Assembly (NCBI RefSeq): GCF_903914075.1
Contig: NZ_CAIWNQ010000001.1
Coordinates: 124,001-188,000, forward strand
DNA: 64,000 bases
Reading direction: 5' to 3'
Source: Ruegeria sp. THAF57
GTDB lineage: Bacteria > Pseudomonadota > Alphaproteobacteria > Rhodobacterales > Rhodobacteraceae
The notes beneath the pieces are model-generated. The model searched no databases and was not told the origin of the DNA. It saw only the letters and a list, made by a program, of their open reading frames with translations. The stretch's first letter is position 1. Each line of letters begins with the position of its first letter. The position numbers were made by a program, and so were the translations under genes. This document shows positions 61,402 to 64,000 of this stretch, in pieces.

Positions 61402-63222
61402 ATGCGCGACCTTCCCTTTCCCGTCCGTGACGCAAATGCAGTCGGAGGAGCTGACAATCTTGGCGACCTGCCGGAATGGGACCTGACGGACCTTTACAGC
61501 TCTGAGGACGCGCCTGAACTGGCCGCCGATCTGGAATGGCTGGAAGGGGAATGTACTTCTTTCGCCGTCGATTACGAAGGTAAGCTGGCTGATCTGGATG
61601 CCGATGGCCTGCTGCAATGCGTGCTGCGCAACGAAAAGATCAACGCGATAGCCGGACGGATCATGTCCTTTGCCGGGCTTCGCTATTACCAACTGACCAC
61701 AGATGCCGAACGTGCAAAGTTCCTGTCGGACATGCAGGAAAAGATCACGATCTTCACCACCCCGCTGGTCTTCTTCACCTTGGAAATCAACCGCATCGAC
61801 GACGATGCGCTGAAGACGCATTTCGCGGGGAATGCTGATCTTGCCCGGTATGAGCCTGTTTTCCGCCGTATCCGAGCGATGAAACCCTACCAACTGTCTG
61901 ATGAAATGGAAAAGTTTCTGCATGACCTCGGTGTGGTTGGCGATGCGTGGGAACGGCTTTTCGACGAAACCATCGCCGGGCTGATCTTTACGGTCGACGG
62001 CGAAGAACTGAACATCGAAGGGACGCTGAACTTCCTGACCGAGCAGGACCGCAACAAGCGCGAAGCCGCAGCGCGAGAGCTGGCCTCGGTCTTTCAGGAC
62101 AACATCAAGACCTTTGCTCGCGTTCACAACACGCAGGCCAAGGAAAAAGAAATCGTGGACCGCTGGCGCAACATGCCAACTGCCCAAACTGGACGCCATC
62201 TGTCAAACGACGTCGAGCCCGAGGTGGTCGAAGCGCTGCGCGAAGCGGTTGTGGCCGCTTATCCCAAGCTGAGCCATCGCTACTACGAGCTAAAACGCAA
62301 ATGGCTGGGGCTGGACGTGATGCAGGTCTGGGACCGCAACGCACCGCTGCCGATGGAAGACACACGTGTCGTAGGCTGGGACGAGGCCGAGAAAACGGTG
62401 ATGGACGCCTATAACGCATTCGATCCCCGCATGGGTGAGATCGCGGCCCCCTTCTTTTCTAAGGGCTGGATCGACGCGGCGGTTAAACCGGGCAAGGCAC
62501 CGGGCGCGTTCGCGCATCCGACCGTAACCGACGTGCACCCCTATGTGATGCTGAACTATCTGGGCAAACCGCGCGATGTGATGACGCTCGCGCATGAGCT
62601 GGGCCACGGTGTTCATCAGGTACTGGCCGCAGATCAGGGTGAGATGCTGTCTTCGACCCCGCTAACTCTGGCCGAGACAGCGTCGGTGTTTGGCGAAATG
62701 CTGACCTTCCGCAAGATGCTGGATCAGGCCGAGACGCCAGAACAGCGCAAGGTGCTGCTGGCTGGAAAAGTCGAGGATATGATCAACACGGTCGTCCGCC
62801 AAATCGCGTTTTATGACTTTGAATGCAAACTCCACGCAGCCCGCCGCAAAGGTGAGCTGACGCCCGACGACATCAACGCCCTTTGGATGAGCGTTCAGGC
62901 CGAAAGCCTTGGGCCCGCATTCGAGTTCATGGAAGGGTACGAGACCTTCTGGGCCTATATTCCGCACTTCGTCCACTCACCCTTCTACGTTTACGCCTAT
63001 GCGTTTGGCGATGGTTTGGTGAACGCTCTCTACTCGGTCTACGAAAACGGCTCGGACGGATTTGAGGACAAGTATTTCGAGATGTTGCGCGCAGGGGGAT
63101 CAAAGCACCACAAAGACTTGCTGGCCCCCTTCGGGCTGGATGCAAGCGATCCAAAGTTCTGGGATAAAGGTCTAAGCATGATCTCGGGCTTCATCGACGA
63201 ACTGGAAGCGATGGAAGACTGA
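61402..63222 (+). CDS. pepF: Oligoendopeptidase F, M3 family
   Basis: This zinc metallopeptidase of family M3 cuts short peptides in the cytoplasm. The 606-residue product has HELGH (398-402) and the downstream glutamate in LAETASVFGEM. The typical N-terminal WDLTDLY start follows ATG 61402. A convergent EamA transporter gene abuts its stop. Confidence 0.93.
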   Translation: MRDLPFPVRDANAVGGADNLGDLPEWDLTDLYSSEDAPELAADLEWLEGECTSFAVDYEGKLADLDADGLLQCVLRNEKINAIAGRIMSFAGLRYYQLTTDAERAKFLSDMQEKITIFTTPLVFFTLEINRIDDDALKTHFAGNADLARYEPVFRRIRAMKPYQLSDEMEKFLHDLGVVGDAWERLFDETIAGLIFTVDGEELNIEGTLNFLTEQDRNKREAAARELASVFQDNIKTFARVHNTQAKEKEIVDRWRNMPTAQTGRHLSNDVEPEVVEALREAVVAAYPKLSHRYYELKRKWLGLDVMQVWDRNAPLPMEDTRVVGWDEAEKTVMDAYNAFDPRMGEIAAPFFSKGWIDAAVKPGKAPGAFAHPTVTDVHPYVMLNYLGKPRDVMTLAHELGHGVHQVLAADQGEMLSSTPLTLAETASVFGEMLTFRKMLDQAETPEQRKVLLAGKVEDMINTVVRQIAFYDFECKLHAARRKGELTPDDINALWMSVQAESLGPAFEFMEGYETFWAYIPHFVHSPFYVYAYAFGDGLVNALYSVYENGSDGFEDKYFEMLRAGGSKHHKDLLAPFGLDASDPKFWDKGLSMISGFIDELEAMED

Positions 63223-64000
63223 TCACGTCTGTTTCTTGGTCGTCAAAAAGACGGCGACCACAATCAGCACAGCACCTGTGGCCGCGATTGGCGTGATCGC
63301 GGCCCCCAAGAATATCGCCGCATTGATGAATGTGAACACAACCGAGGCCGCGAACATAAGTGTCGCGGTCAGGGTAGAGACACGCGCAGCAGCCTCGTAC
63401 CATAGGTAATAAGCCAACGCCGTCGGTAGAACGCCAAGAAGGATCAGGAACAGCAGATCCGTTGCTGTCGGTACTTGCAAAGACAAAGCCGCCAACGGCA
63501 GCAACAGAACACCCGAGCACAGAAAAATTCCAAACAGAAAGTTCAGACGCTCGCCAGTGGAGTTCGAGTTTCGCATTGCCCGGCTGCTTGTGATGAGGAA
63601 TACCGCCCAGCTCAGGCCCGCGCCGATTTCAAGGAGATCGCCGAACAACGGTTCGCCACCGCCCTGGAAGTCTTGAAAAACCGTTAGAAACACGCCCAAA
63701 ATCGCGAGGCCCGTCGCCAGAACATCGGTTCGGGTAACCGGTGTTTCGGCGAAAAAGTACAAAAATACCAACACGAAGAACGGCGCCGTGTTCTCGAGCA
63801 CCATGGCATTTGCGGCCCCGGTATGTTCCAGACCTATGTGAAAGAGGATGTAGTTGATAACGGTCGACAAGACAGCAAGCTGAAAATAACGGTCGCGCCA
63901 TCGGACCGACACCGGAACGTTCAAAACACGAAGCAGGCCATAGATCGCCAGCGCAGCAATAAACAGGCGTGACACGGCGATCTGCATTCCACTAAGATCG
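63223..64000 (-). CDS. EamA/DMT family transporter, 5' end beyond window
   Basis: The product has about 250 visible residues in the drug/metabolite transporter (EamA) fold, with eight hydrophobic segments in two halves. The frame continues to the window edge: the codons before an internal ATG at 63987 read through to base 64000, so the true start lies outside. Substrate unknown. It is convergent with pepF, with adjoining stops. Confidence 0.85.
   Translation of the reverse strand, partial: DLSGMQIAVSRLFIAALAIYGLLRVLNVPVSVRWRDRYFQLAVLSTVINYILFHIGLEHTGAANAMVLENTAPFFVLVFLYFFAETPVTRTDVLATGLAILGVFLTVFQDFQGGGEPLFGDLLEIGAGLSWAVFLITSSRAMRNSNSTGERLNFLFGIFLCSGVLLLPLAALSLQVPTATDLLFLILLGVLPTALAYYLWYEAAARVSTLTATLMFAASVVFTFINAAIFLGAAITPIAATGAVLIVVAVFLTTKKQT

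Noticed and set aside
1..64000. tRNA, rRNA, CRISPR or mobile element genes
   Set aside because: No cloverleaf-like sequences, spaced direct repeats, transposase or integrase frames were recognised on either strand by reading; a dedicated search tool was not available.

Overview
The window reads as chromosomal DNA of a marine alphaproteobacterium of the order Rhodobacterales (Roseobacter group, Ruegeria/Phaeobacter-like). This rests on gene content and protein style: DUF6505, DUF3305/DUF3306, CarD-FdxA-Hsp15-helicase order, TRAP transport, PreT/PreA pyrimidine catabolism and GC-rich codon use. It is inference, not a database match. Genes are tightly packed, often overlapping as ATGA or TGATG. 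I see no rRNA, tRNA, CRISPR, prophage or insertion sequence.

Layout: 1-1.5 kb, arginine to proline (arginase fragment, ornithine cyclodeaminase). 1.5-1.62 kb, REP-like repeat. 1.64-4.76 kb, TRAP transporter dctPQM (-). 5.2-14 kb, acetate/C2 module: acs, a second-type adk, a two-subunit sodium:solute symporter, a cNMP/CBS/DUF294 protein, and a membrane protein ending in a DnaQ-like exonuclease. 14-16.8 kb, flavin reductase, then DUF6505, lipoate-ligase-like protein and Mrp (-). 16.9-31.7 kb, a periplasmic formate dehydrogenase island: a cytochrome with a remnant tungstate-binding fold, a multi-cluster ferredoxin-like protein, DUF3305, DUF3306, TorD-type chaperone, Tat-target peptide, FdhA (Cys form), FdhB, an ABM-fold protein, FdhC, a WD40-cytochrome c, a 41-residue membrane peptide and an HTH-PBP regulator. 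A convergent tungstate ABC transporter (tupBCA) closes it.

31.8-41.8 kb, reductive pyrimidine degradation: an NMT1-type ABC importer, dihydropyrimidinase, ureidopropionase/carbamoylase, a RutR-like regulator, and PreA/PreT. A perfect RutR operator lies in the divergent hyuC-rutR promoter, and a degenerate one lies upstream of preT. 41.9-46.5 kb, cupin, glycosyltransferase-like protein, metY, GNAT and SIMPL protein. 46.7-55.5 kb, a PilM/GspC-like chimera, hppD with a divergent Lrp/AsnC regulator, a KefB-type antiporter, cobT/cobS, an ion channel with a zinc-ribbon tail, and carD. 55.8-60 kb, ferredoxin, S4 protein, SUV3-like helicase and TPR protein. 60-64 kb, SCP2 protein, alpha/beta hydrolase, PepF, and an EamA transporter cut by the window end.

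The most interesting region is the formate dehydrogenase island. A TupA-type tungstate-binding fold seems to appear in three forms within 14 kb: the transporter protein, the sensor domain of the regulator, and a shortened copy fused to a cytochrome c. This suggests a tungsten-tuned formate oxidation system with its own metal supply and sensing.
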